Source: Torreya grandis
Taxonomy: Eukaryota > Streptophyta > Pinopsida > Cupressales > Taxaceae
Reading direction: 5' to 3'
DNA: 64,000 nt
NCBI GenBank assembly: GCA_037957365.1
Contig: JARHVA010007804.1
Location: 423,501 to 487,500 of the forward strand
Every line of letters starts with the position of its first letter. Within the stretch, counting starts at the first letter, position 1. Under the pieces are notes generated by a model. The model was not told where the DNA came from. It was given only the letters and a program-made list of their open reading frames with translations, and did not search any database. Below are positions 46,674-64,000 of this stretch, piece by piece. Made by a program: the position numbers and the translations under genes.

Positions 46674-47864
46674 CGTAGACACCTAGAATTGGCCATCGAT
46701 AACCTCTAATAAGAATTTTGGCCAATTTCCACCCAAAATGCACAATTTTGTCTAAAAACACTAAAATGCATTAAATGATGTGAAATTGACATATTCAAGT
46801 TCCAATTTTGGCCAAGGCATCTCTAAAAGGTGTATTATAATTTATGAGCCAACTAACTTTGATCAGATCATTTCGAGTCAAAATGCCAATTTGGCACCTA
46901 GGTGTTTTGGATTGATCTTTCCTATCAAATCTCTTACACTAGACATGTGCCTTAATTAATTTTTTTAGGTAACATCCTAAATGAGATAATGGATCCAACA
47001 CATCTAACATTGCCTTCCAATTCCAATCCAATCAAAATTTGGACTAGTAACAAGGTATTTTGATCAATTTGTGTAATTTGTGCACAAGGTGCTTAAACAT
47101 ACTTAAGAATTAATTAAACCAAATCAAGGACTAATCAATAATTCCATGGAAAATTGTTATATATATATTTTTAGAAATGAATATGGAATATCTACATCAT
47201 TAGGTGACCTCATTTCTTAGGAAGACATCCCTAGGCCATAAATGCCATAAATATCAGGATTCATGCCCTCCATGCCTCATCAATGCCTTCCATGATGCCC
47301 TCCATGCCTATTAAATTCCCCTTCTTCCAATTTCATGATGAGTATACATATAAATTTAATTGAAAAATTGGATTAATCCTTAGCCACACATCTCAATCTT
47401 GATATGGATGGTTTACATTGATTCTGATCAATCTCAAAAATTTATAAGTAGGAGGCCGTACCACATCATTTCAAAGACATGATTATGAAAAGTTATAATG
47501 TAAGATTGGTTATAAAAGCTTCATGAAACTAGTGTTACCATGCTAAATTGATTCCAAGCCAATCTAAGCGACAAACCAAAGGTGCCAAGGAGAGATGGAG
47601 GTAGCCAAGCTTCCATTGTCAAGGAATTCATAAACACGAGTCGAGCATGCCACTACAACAAGCATTTTGGAGCATCCAAGGCAAGTAAAAGAAGGTTCTT
47701 TTTGAATTTTATTTGTGTGTTTTATTCATGTTTGTTAACTAAGCTCTCCCTAGTGTCTAAGACTAGAGATTTTATGCTAGTTAGTGTGTTTCTTTCATTT
47801 TATTTTCATTTTGAAACTAACACCATACTAATCATCCTCTCTTGAGTCAAATTCTTAGATCATA
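46674..47864 (+). repeat. TE-E LTR C (1,191 bp)
   Basis: It starts CGTAGACACCTAGAATTGG, with its TG decayed to CG, and ends TTAGATCATA. It is the 3' terminal LTR, followed directly by GTTTT and TE-C sequence. Confidence 0.92.
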
Positions 47865-47869
47865 GTTTT
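47865..47869. repeat. TE-E target-site duplication, right copy
   Basis: GTTTT matches 36,313-36,317. TE-C unit 2 resumes here, collinear with unit 1 near 22,470. Confidence 0.75.
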
Positions 47870-49590
47870 TATTCCAAAGAATATCACAACTAGGTGGTTG
47901 TCAGACATAAACTCTTCTTCTAACACACCATTCAAGACAATTGACTTGACATCATTTTGATGCACCTTCCATTGATGTTTATTTGTTATGATTATAATTA
48001 TTCTTACCATTTCTAGCCTTACTACGGGTAAAAATGTCTCATTGTAGTCACATCCAAGTATTTTTTTTGTATCATTTCACAACTATCCTTAATTTGTGTC
48101 TATTTATCTTACCTTCGAGAGTGGCTTTGTGTTTATGAACCCATTCCACTCCATTGACATATTTTTTTACATCTACTAGTTTTCATGTCTTATTCAATGA
48201 CCTTATTTTCATCATCTATTTATTGACACCACTTGTTGTCCTTGATTACTTCTTAAAAACATATAGGATCAATTGATAAAAAGAGATCAAAATTTATTGT
48301 TTCATCTTCATTTTATTCATACCTTTATTTCTCATAGACTTCTTATAAGCTCCTTATCCTTTCTGTGTTGACTTGAGTTTGAAGATAATGAGGTTGAATC
48401 ATCATTTATTTCTTGACCTCTTTGTTGGTTTCTTCAACTATATGGAATAGTAATTTGTGAAATAGCTCTCAAACTTAGTGTATGGGTGGATGTATAACCT
48501 TTTGTTTAAATTTCAAGAAAGGATCCACTAACCATTATTTGTACTTATTGATCTTCTTGTCTCTCTTATCCTACTAAAATATTAATGAATTGAACATATA
48601 AGTTGATTATAAGCTACTTTGTGATTGGATTTTAAAACTGGTAATCCTTTGATTTCTCACTATATCTAATGAAAATACACTTTTGTCTTTTGCCATACCA
48701 CATTGATCCTTGATGTTTGGGCATATATGCATATGCCATACATACAAACACTCTAAGGCATTCAAAAGTAAGATTCTGATTGCTCCATGCTTATTTAGGG
48801 GTCATATCCATAACATTCTTATCTAGATCAATAGTTAACAAATTTATGGTTGTTGTTATAGCCTCAACCCAAAACTCATTGGATAAACCTTTCACCTTTA
48901 ACATGTTTCTTACCATATATTGAATGGTTTGGTTCTTCCTCTTTGTTTCACCATTTTTCTGCAATGTATACCTCAATGTAAATTTCTTCTTTATCCCATG
49001 GTCCATGAAAAATTCATAAATTTATTTGATATGTATTGTCCCCCTCTATACATTATTAAGATCTTTATCTAATATCCACTTTGCTTCTCAATCATGGCCT
49101 TGAATTACTTAAATGCCTCTTATTTTTCTTCAAAACTACACCCATGTATTTATACTAAAGACATCTATGAATGTCATGAAATATAAAATATTGGATAATG
49201 AAGAAGTCTTCATAGGACCACAAAAATATGAATGAATTAACTCAAGAGGAGCTTGTACTCTTGATGACTTACCCATGATAATGACACTCCTATGTTTCTT
49301 CCCAAAATGTATTCTTAATACAATTCTTTTTGTTGTTATATGAGGGTCATCAATCTCACCATTTAAATATTATGAAGGATGTTTAGCCCACCAAAAATAA
49401 AATTCCCAAACCTTATGTGTTAAAGAGTAGACTCATCTAATACCACTATTTTCTATGTTATTGTGAGCTAACTTTCCATCTTCAAAGGAAACATACTATT
49501 AGCTATCTTATTGACTACTAAAATATACCTATTGTAGTAAATCCTATCATTAATTATGCATTACCCATGCTAAATTCTCACCTTATACCC
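47870..49590 (-). pseudogene. TE-C unit 2 RT N-terminal part and integrase
   Basis: This is copia sequence on the - strand, collinear with 22,470-24,158. The gag-pre-integrase region near 49,430 reads IRFGNFIFGGLN. The integrase core gives the open stretch 49006-48791, with DHGIKKKFTLRYT, GETKRKNQTIQ and MLKVKGLSNEFWVEA. The segment toward RT at 48,700-47,900 is broken by stops. Near 49,540-49,600 the sequence runs without interruption across the point where TE-D entered unit 1, giving the empty-site comparison. Confidence 0.85.
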
Positions 49591-50920
<1,330 letters not shown>

Positions 50921-50926
50921 ATAATT

Positions 50927-51687
50927 TGTTGTAAAAACTAATGCCAAAGGTGAATCCACATAAATAGTAGATAAAACACCCTAAAGGTGCAAATCTAGGA
51001 TATCTTTGGAGTTATAAAACTATGGTACATGATGGATCCTGACAAATCTCAAAGATAGAATATAAAGTGAGAAACAAACCAAATATAAAGATAAAACAAA
51101 ATAAAATAGGGGAGGCATAGATTTAATGGAAAACACAAAAAATTTAACATATTATATTTCTTGTAAAACTCTATTACAAACTGATTATAACTTATCAACA
51201 CATATAGCTATAGTTGTTACAAAAAATCTTACAAATTGTTCATCTTCTTTATCGCTATTGGTTGATCTATATACCACTGCTCTATTTTATTCTTTCTTAA
51301 TATACCAATAATAAAAAATGTCCTCCTTACACATATTATTTTGATCTTTCTAAGACCGTTGTCTCACAATCATTAGTTTGGTATGTTATTTCTAATCTAC
51401 CCTATTTCACTTGTATGGTCTTTTGCTACATTCTTCTTCTACCTTCTATTGCTACACATTTTTTCTTTTACTTATGCCTTATATAGATCTATTTCTACTA
51501 CATGCCTATGGTTTTCTTATCTTATTCACTTTTCTTATCTTCTACCTACCTATCCCATGTTTTCTCTGAGATCTAAAGGTTTAAGATCAAAATTTGAATT
51601 CTATGCATTAAATATGTTTGGTGGCTATTGAGAGACTCTAGAGCTAGGATGGGTAAGTGAAGGGGTAAGAATAAAATATTTTAAAAA
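50927..51687 (-). repeat. TE-C right LTR (761 bp)
   Basis: It starts TGTTGTAAAAACTAATGCC and ends in ATATTTTAAAAA. It is collinear with 34,196-34,956 and 20,329-21,078. It is the 5' LTR of unit 2 in - orientation. What follows (CTTACAACTATTTG) has no purine tract, consistent with the outer end of the array. Confidence 0.82.
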
Positions 51688-54600
51688 CTTACAACTATTT
51701 GATAATTAAATATACTTTAAATGAAATTATCCTCCTCACTTGAATAACAACTAATGCTTCTACTATCCAATTCAGGTTAAAAGAGGAAAATTAAGTGAAA
51801 AATAAAAAAATAAAAAATTCAAATACGTTGCATAATCTGCCCAAAGTCAATCTTGTTAGAAATGTAAAAAGTATAATGAGGCATGTATATACTATGATCT
51901 CAAGATATTTATAGTCAAATTTTATATTTTGTTCTTGAAAATACCCTTGAAATTTGAAACCCTAATGTCAAAATAAACATTTATGTGCAAATTCACCCCA
52001 ACCATTTTTTACTAAAATGTTGGTTATAGAACAAAACAATGGAATAAACTATTGAATAATTACAACCTAAGTCATTACCTAGTATTTTAAAGATCTTGTG
52101 TTGAAAGGTTTTGTAATAATTACATCACATGAAATGAACTTCCAATCCTATAAAATTGTGCCTCCATGAGCACTTAGTGAAACTATGAACAATTAAATGA
52201 ATGGGTTAGTAAGTCTATTATATATTAGTAAATCTAATTTAAATGATTTTATTTATTAAAAAAATCATACTAGACACAAATAGAGGGGGAAAACATTTAA
52301 TGATGTGATGGTAGAACAGTGTGCACAAGAAGCAAACACAGAGTAAACATAATTATAGAAGAACATGCATAACCATTATAAATGGCCACTGTTGGATCTA
52401 TAGACATGGTAGATTGATTATAGATGAGCTAAAGGATCACACCCCTTATGGGGTCAATAATTGAGTTTTGTTGATGTGGTGGGCCCTAATTATACTAAGC
52501 ATTTCCTTGATAAACCCCTTGTTTTTGAAGGCATTGATCATAGTATCCACATCATTAAATAATGGAGGGGAGACTACTATGTTCTAGTATATGAGAACTA
52601 CATGTGTAAAAACTATAACAATAAGCTCTCACATTATTTGATCTATATCAATGGGGAATAATACTAATGAATCATCGAATCAAAAGTGTTGTATTACAAC
52701 TGTTAAGGATGATGATTTGTTGGGCCATCTACTAGAGTACAATTTTTTCTTGATATATAATACCAAGTGTCAAATAAAGTCAAATCAATTAAACTAGTTT
52801 GTTTTCATGGGTAACTTTGATAAATTTAATACACTCTTTTCATTGATACTTAGATGATTTAAGGCTCCAATTTAAATATACACTTACTCAACAATTTTAA
52901 TCTACCATATGTAATAAAAAATATGGGTAGAGATGTTTATATGTCTATAATTTGGGGTTAATAATGAATCATGCATGGATAAATCATAGATGTAAATTTA
53001 TTCTATTGAAGCATGCATGGAGAAATAATAAATGCAATTTAAAAAAGTATAATTAAGAATAAACTATCTTCTAATACAAATAGTAATTTCTCAAATGATG
53101 AAAAATGTAAATATTGATAGAGCGAAATAAGTGGAGTCAAAGTCAAGGAAGAGGTCAATCTGAGTTGAAAAATAGACCTTGTTTTCTATTTCATTTTTTC
53201 TTTCTAATGTGTACATATACACCATCTTGCATTCTTAAAAATTATTCGAAAGAGTAAGAATGCAAAATATAAAGATCTTTTAAGTAGTGCACTCTTGATA
53301 TTATTGTAAAATACTTCATTTTGATGTTCTATATTACCAATACTAATTAGGTTTTTCCTCTTATAATGTTAGACCTTGTGACTTATATATTAAAATGAAA
53401 GCTATTTAAGATTGTCTTGATTTACAAAAATCATCAATAAATATTCAAAATATATAATTGAGACATCAATGAATTTTAATTTAAAATGTTTAGTTAAAAA
53501 TTTTGAATATTTAAAAAGAGATTGTATAAATTTTATTTACAAGAAGTTGACCCTTTCTAACAGAGTATTGTGTGCAATGTAACAATAGTTCTAAGGATTT
53601 GTGAATGTGTTGAACCATATAATAAAAATTTAAATATATTATATTGGAGAAAGTTCACCAAAGTCACTAAAAACAATAATAAATATTGTAATAAATATTT
53701 TACTTATGTGCTATGAGAAAGACTTGAAAAAAATTGATCAATATGTGTCAATAGTTTCAATTTTATGAAATTCATTTTAATGCATAAAATATATCAAATA
53801 TGTTATAAACTAGTATAAATATCATAAATACATTTATTTGATCTATGATGAGAGATATAAATCTTAAGGTTATTATCTTTAAATTTTTGCATACCATATT
53901 TAATAAATTCTTCATTAACTTCTCCAATTTCACATTGACTAGTGACTATGGCATGTATCTAGCTAACCAATTTTTTGGGCTTGAAATTTTATTTTTGAGA
54001 AAAATAATGAATTACAAACTCCATCATATAACCAATAAATTATGGTTTTTTAATTGGATTCTCTAAGAGAAAAGAAAAAAAATCTAAGTGTCGATGAAAT
54101 GGACAACAAAGTTAAGGTTAAAATTGACACAAGATAGTCAAACATATGTCAAATTTAAGGTCAAACATAAAAGTGAATAACTAACTCAATTACATTCCAC
54201 CGCAATGTTGTCATTGAATAAGTCATATTGACATTATAATACCTCATGGTAACTTATATAAATTATATTTTTAGTGTTTTAGAAACCCCTAATCTCCACA
54301 AAAAAATATGAATTATAGGAAAATCAAGTATTCAATTAGATTAACATAGTAAGGAACATAAGAGAAGGTCTAATCTCGGGGAATGATAGGGTGATGATGA
54401 GAGTGATAATGGCTATGTAGCATAAATCCAATTAAGAATTTGGATTTTTTTTAAAGGAAAAAATAATTCAATTCATTTGGAAAAGATGGTGTTGGGTCAT
54501 GTAGAGAGTACATACTATTTTTCTTCTTGTTGTCATTAAGGGTAGAACTCAGGTTTTGGGAAAAAGATATATGACATATTGTGATAAATATGAAAGTTGT

Positions 54601-57155
54601 GAAGGATATTTTATGTTTTCTTAGTAATATTGGGGTGATATTTCCAATAGGAACATATAATCAAAAATGAAAAGATTGGAAACACATGAATATTTGGAAT
54701 GCTTTCAAAAACAAGAATTTAAAAAATATATGTGTTCATCATGATTTGAAAGATGTGGGGTCTATCATTTTCATAATATTTTTTCCCTTGATGGATCTCC
54801 TACAATGTGAGCCAATCTAAGCTAGTGTAGGGTGCAATGACCATACGTGCAGAAAACTTGATGGGTGATGTTATATATATAAAAGGTAGAGATAAAAGGT
54901 GAAGTAACTTGATAATTGATGACTGAGAGGCATAAGCTACAATGCAAAAATTAGGTGCTAATGAATCATAATTTATATTATATGCTAATCAATAATAGTA
55001 AATTTTAAATTTGAAATCAATGTGACTATTTTAGAGAAAAATCCAAGTTTAAACTTTGGGAACCATTTAATTATCATAACAAATTTCAATCTCACCAAAT
55101 TATTTAACCTTAGACATACAAACTAATTGACAAAATGTTTGAATGAAATATTAACATATGTGAAACCATACATACCTGATTATGATTATTTGGGGAGTAA
55201 ATTGTCATAAACTTGCCATATAATGCATACCAATTGTTATTAATCCATTGGTTTAAAATGTTTAGCCTGGCTCTAGTTGACATTCCACTTATTATTACAA
55301 CTGATTACTATGACACAAATGTTATGATTTTGATTATCATGATTTATTGATTTTAACTAGCTTATTACTATCGTGGATGCATATGTTTAATTCACTAATG
55401 ACATGTTTCATACTTTGTACATAGAATTTTTTTTATTTGTAATATTTATTTCTTATGTAAATACTATTAATGTTATGCATTGGTGGTTGAACGAACATGT
55501 CAAGTGATCTAGGCTCGGTGGTGGACTTCGACAACTATGATAATAATGGGTAGGATTTATGAGTAGTCAGATTGATATTGATGGGTAAGCTACATGGTGA
55601 CATAATTTTTTCAAAATCCATTGGTCATCTGGGTCTTCTTGTTTACTTTATATTATCTTTATTTAATTACTTTTGTTATTTTGTGTGGAATTTTGTTCTA
55701 TGTTATTGATTATATGTGTATGAATCAATCACTATTTATTCCTTGTTTCAATTAGTAGATTCTCTAGACTTTTTTATCTTACCTTGATTTTATTTTGAGC
55801 TCAGATGCCTTTTCTTGAGTTTGGTTGTAGTCCAGGGTTGGACTTAAACCATAACATGAATGTTTAGTCTTTTTTCTTGGGCCACACTTTTGAAAATCGA
55901 TTGATTTAACCATGACACCTTAATCCTTGTGCGGTGTTGGTGAAATAGGCATTAGTTTCAATTAATTGACTAGACATCATATTGATTTTTTTATGGAGGA
56001 GTTGTTTTTGCACTTGAGATAATTGTATTATTCTAATCATGATGTGAGTTGACTTATACTCCATGCCAAAATATACAAAGGTATTTATTGTCATTATTAT
56101 GGGGGTTGTGTCCTTGGTCTAAGTGCACCTTCCATTTAGTATTTCCTTCTATTTATAATCTAAAGTCAACTTGAGGGGCACACAAAAAGGAAATATGTGT
56201 AATGTTTGTCATTATCTTTTACCTAGTCAGTGGTGTTTTAGCTTGGGCAGTAGATTCAAACCCACAAAACCTCCATGAATGTTTTTATGCATTAATTGGA
56301 GAAGGAAAAAATATTATTTATATAGGCATTCCTTTGAAGTTGGAAGGGCATTGAACCTCTACCTAGAAATTCATATCCATGTAACATGGTGATGTTGGGT
56401 TCAATACGAAAAACCTATGACATCTTGAGAGAGACGACGGTGGGAAAGAAATTAATTGGCCTTAGAATGGCTATCTCATTCCAACAAGTGAGCTTTGATT
56501 TCATTTTTATACTTATACTGATATGTCCCAAATTTATGATGGGATTATAAAAATGAAACCCTAAAATGCATATCATTGTTTAATACTCTGCTGGACTCCA
56601 TTTAACAAATTTTGAGATATTTTTGGAATACTATTGTCAGTATATTTTTACCCAGTTCAATTTTGGTAGACATGCCAAATATTTCCCTCTCATTTCATGG
56701 GATTGTATATTAATATTAAACTTGATTGGTCAATTTTAGCTATAGGCTAAATGAATTAATTAAATATGAGGCTTGACCTCCTAATACCCTAATGTATATT
56801 GAGTTTCAGATCATTATTTATGGTGAAATCTATTATTTTGTTGTTTTTATATTATTGGGGGTTTTGGTCAAAAATCTAAATAGATATATGAACCATTACA
56901 AGTTCACTATGAAGTTGGGAGACTTTATAGATAACCCCTAATGTATTAAAAATTTAATACCCAATATTTGGGATACACCTATCTCCCCTCCATGCCTCAT
57001 TGATAATTACTATTATTAATAGCTCAATGAGTTGGTCAACCCTGGTAGATTAGGGATTTTGGGAAGTTATTATGAATGCCATTGGGCTTGAGAGTGGTGG
57101 CATGGATATTTTTATTTATTATTTCATTAATAAACAAAATACCACTTTTTAATTA
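51688..57155. other. AT-rich DNA without recognisable genes
   Basis: I see no known domain on either strand. About 52,463-52,670 has a + strand frame that stays open for some 60 codons apart from one stop (it includes VVGPNYTKHFLDKPLVFEGI), but I do not recognise it. The short open stretch 53,845-54,066 is AT-rich, Phe/Leu/Asn-rich and unsupported. This may be very old retroelement or ancestral intergenic DNA. Confidence 0.5.
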
Positions 57156-61754
<4,599 letters not shown>

Positions 61755-61889
61755 GATTCCATGATGATACTTATTTTGATCATTCATATGTTTACATCCA
61801 TAAGGATGTTTAATTAATCTTGGGATAATTTGGACATCCATGATGATGTTTATTGCGATAATGGATATATTTTACATCCATGAGGATGT
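61755..61889. repeat. 40-bp minisatellite of ACATCC/GGATGT hairpins
   Basis: ACATCCAT(A/G)A-GGATGT-type cores begin at 61,794, 61,834 and 61,874, exactly 40 bp apart, with a decayed fourth at 61,755. The core is an inverted repeat (ACATCC with GGATGT and a 4-nt loop). The 24-bp spacers are less conserved. Confidence 0.88.
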
Positions 61890-64000
61890 CTATTGTGAAT
61901 TTCAATCGAACTCAATGATTGTGGAAACTAGAATTTCCATGATAGTAATATAACATTTACTTTGTGCCTTGGCTAAGTTCACTTTTTCCAAAGGCAATGT
62001 TACATCCAATCAAGCATCACCATTCAACCTTTGACTTGTTGTATTAATTCAATTAAAATAATGGCAACATAAGCTTGTTGTTATAATCATGAGACAATGA
62101 ATTGGTGGCCATTCATATCTTGGATGGGTGAGCTATCTGATGATATTGAGATATAATATCTTGGGAGGTCTAAGGGTGTGGCCCAAACTTGGAGGGCCTA
62201 ATGGGGTGAGTGTGATAGCCTTGATTAGGCAAGTCAAGAAGTTTTGGGGATCTCCTACTATTATCAGGAAATGTAAGCCATCTATTCCATGAAGAATGAA
62301 CAATGTTGGTAGCTTTATAAAACTCATGGTAATAAATTTATGGGATTCGTTGGAACACAACCTTCCTTGAGAGAAGCTAATCATAAATCCAAGATGCCTA
62401 GAATTGATCCTATTGTACTATATGGTGGATATTTGATGTCATTAGGATGGCATCTAGATACCGAGTTGATTGATAAAAATCCTTGACCCTTGTACTTCAT
62501 TGTCATGTGCACTTAATTATTGTGATGTGAAAATACCTTGGCATAAATTATCAAACAATTGAGTCATGTATGTGTGTACTAATTCATGTGGTTCCTTCTT
62601 GACATGTAAACATATTGAATGTCATGTAAACACCATTCATTTTTGTTGATTTTAATAAATCTTGTAAGCTTATTAACTCTTTATACCATAATATAATGTA
62701 GTCAACTATGTGAACTTCCACAGTTGCTCCATGTTTCAACATTGTTGTATGAGAAATTTATATGCATGATTGTATGATTTTAACCATGGGGTATGTGAAT
62801 GATAATAAAAAACTTGTGTAAGGAATCTTCCACTTCCAAAATCAACCATGTGGGCCCTATTTTGCTCTATGTTTTGAGATTATTTTATGAGTATTTCATA
62901 TACATGTTATGAAATAAGAGTGACTTGGTGTTGTTAACATGTTAGTGTGGTAACATAAGCATAAAATACTTATGTGATGTGACTTTTCCTTTTGAAACCA
63001 ACCTCTATCATTTGAATTCTGCCAAGGTATAGTGTTGTATTGCATAGTGTAATCCTAAATCACTACTATAATATTGAGCATAAGTGCAAGTATGAAGATG
63101 AGGGTAGAGAATCACTATATCCATGATGATTTAGACTGGGTATGGGCTAGGAAGCGGATTCTCTTGTAGGCTGAAAAACCACTTTTCCCCTTTGCATAAG
63201 TATTCACCTAATTTGTTCAGGGTGTGCACCATGAGTGCCACAAGTTAGCCATAGAATCTTAATGCATAATGGTCATTTTACGGATTTAATGTTACTTTAA
63301 CCACCTCTTGGAGGTTGTTATAAAAACAACCTATGTGAAATTCTATTATTATACATGTATGTGTTGGCCTATAAGTGGTCTTGTAAATTGGACATTTATG
63401 CAGAATTAGCAAGGTGGTACTTGATGAAATACATGTATGTGTTGACTTATAAGTGCAAACATGCTATGGATAAGGTATTATTTTTGTTTATATCTAATAG
63501 GTATATTTTAGGATCAATATTGTTGACTTTTTTAAAACATGATTGGTATATATTATGATTTTATGCTCAAGAGGAGCAATGTAAAGTCCTCATTAAGCCA
63601 AATTTTGAATTTTATGTAATTTTTAATGCTCCCAAGAAGTAAATGCAGTAAGATGGTGGGATTGTAATCCCTATAACCATCATGTGATCTCATGAGTATG
63701 TTGTAAGCCTTAGGGATTCATGTGAATGCCTAGGATATCTTCTCCAATGTTTAGTGTAGTTGGTGTGGGAGGTTGCACTAGCCTATAAATGGTAACTATT
63801 GGAATAAAGTAACCAAGCAGTATGGGTTACTATCTTCTACTCTCATTCAGTGATGAATGATATGAAGTTATGTGCAAACATAACCTATGTGTGTTAGGAA
63901 ACACTATTTTTGGATTTTGGGATTGTGTTAGAATCTATTTGTTTATGGATGAGTACCACTGTTATCTAAAAAAGTGTAAATTTTTATGGTGACCTCTTAT
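61890..64000. other. AT-rich DNA without recognisable genes
   Basis: No coding domain is visible. About 62,193-62,252 resembles 61,553-61,612 (shared words GAGGG, AATGGGGT, GGGATCT), suggesting an old duplication about 640 bp apart. The - strand open stretch 62,133-62,384 overlaps it and is not supported. Confidence 0.45.

Larger units (their letters stand above)
36318..47864 (+). mobile_element. TE-E: Ty3/gypsy array with three LTRs and two internal regions
   Basis: LTRs A (36,318-37,476), B (41,510-42,705) and C (46,674-47,864) alternate with two homologous internal regions of about 4 kb, all on the + strand. Each internal region runs from a 5'-truncated RNase H through integrase to a long 3' noncoding region and a purine tract. 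Gag, protease and RT are absent from both, with the same LTR-to-RNase H junction. One target duplication (GTTTT) flanks the whole array, not each unit. It sits in the RT of TE-C unit 2. Integrase sequence and the AEYEA/YGDSQL RNase H are Tat-like. Confidence 0.9.

Overview
The window looks like a gene-poor, strongly AT-rich stretch of nuclear DNA from a seed plant with a large, repeat-laden genome. Several polyproteins look gymnosperm-like to me, but that is an impression and not a search result. I found no intact cellular gene, tRNA, rRNA or CRISPR array. Everything I can identify is LTR-retrotransposon sequence, all of it decayed by stops, frameshifts and missense changes, plus microsatellites, minisatellites and noncoding DNA.

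Five elements can be separated. TE-A (1790 to about 20,328, + strand) is a Tat-like Ty3/gypsy element with protease, reverse transcriptase (RT), two RNase H domains and integrase (INT), a polypurine tract at 18,881 and a probable 3' LTR from 18,895. TE-B (5,531-15,559, - strand) is a 10.0-kb Ty3/gypsy element with 1.9-kb LTRs. It sits inside the TE-A integrase core, flanked by the direct repeat CACAG, and the TE-A reading frame resumes on the far side. TE-B has the order gag-protease-RNase H-RT-RNase H-integrase, with one RNase H upstream of RT.

TE-C (20,329-51,687, - strand) is a Ty1/copia array in the form LTR-internal-LTR-internal-LTR, with about 755-bp LTRs at 20,329, 34,196 and 50,927. 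Unit 1 is split by TE-D (24,159-32,393, - strand), a copia-like element with 2.3-kb LTRs that keeps only gag. Unit 2 is split by TE-E (36,318-47,864, + strand), a gypsy array with three 1.2-kb LTRs and two internal regions, flanked by GTTTT. Each TE-E internal region holds only the end of an RNase H, an integrase and a long 3' noncoding region.

The most unusual structure is in the TE-E 3' noncoding regions. There, 5-6 short hairpins share a 17-nt loop while their arms differ in sequence but stay complementary. Other notable points are a triplicated LTR-end/primer-binding-site/gag-leader block in TE-C, and a common mode of decay in which catalytic Asp/Glu/Cys codons changed by G-to-A. From 51,688 to 64,000 I see no recognisable coding sequence, only a TA microsatellite, a 40-bp minisatellite and AT-rich DNA. 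By nesting, TE-A predates TE-B, and TE-C predates TE-D and TE-E.
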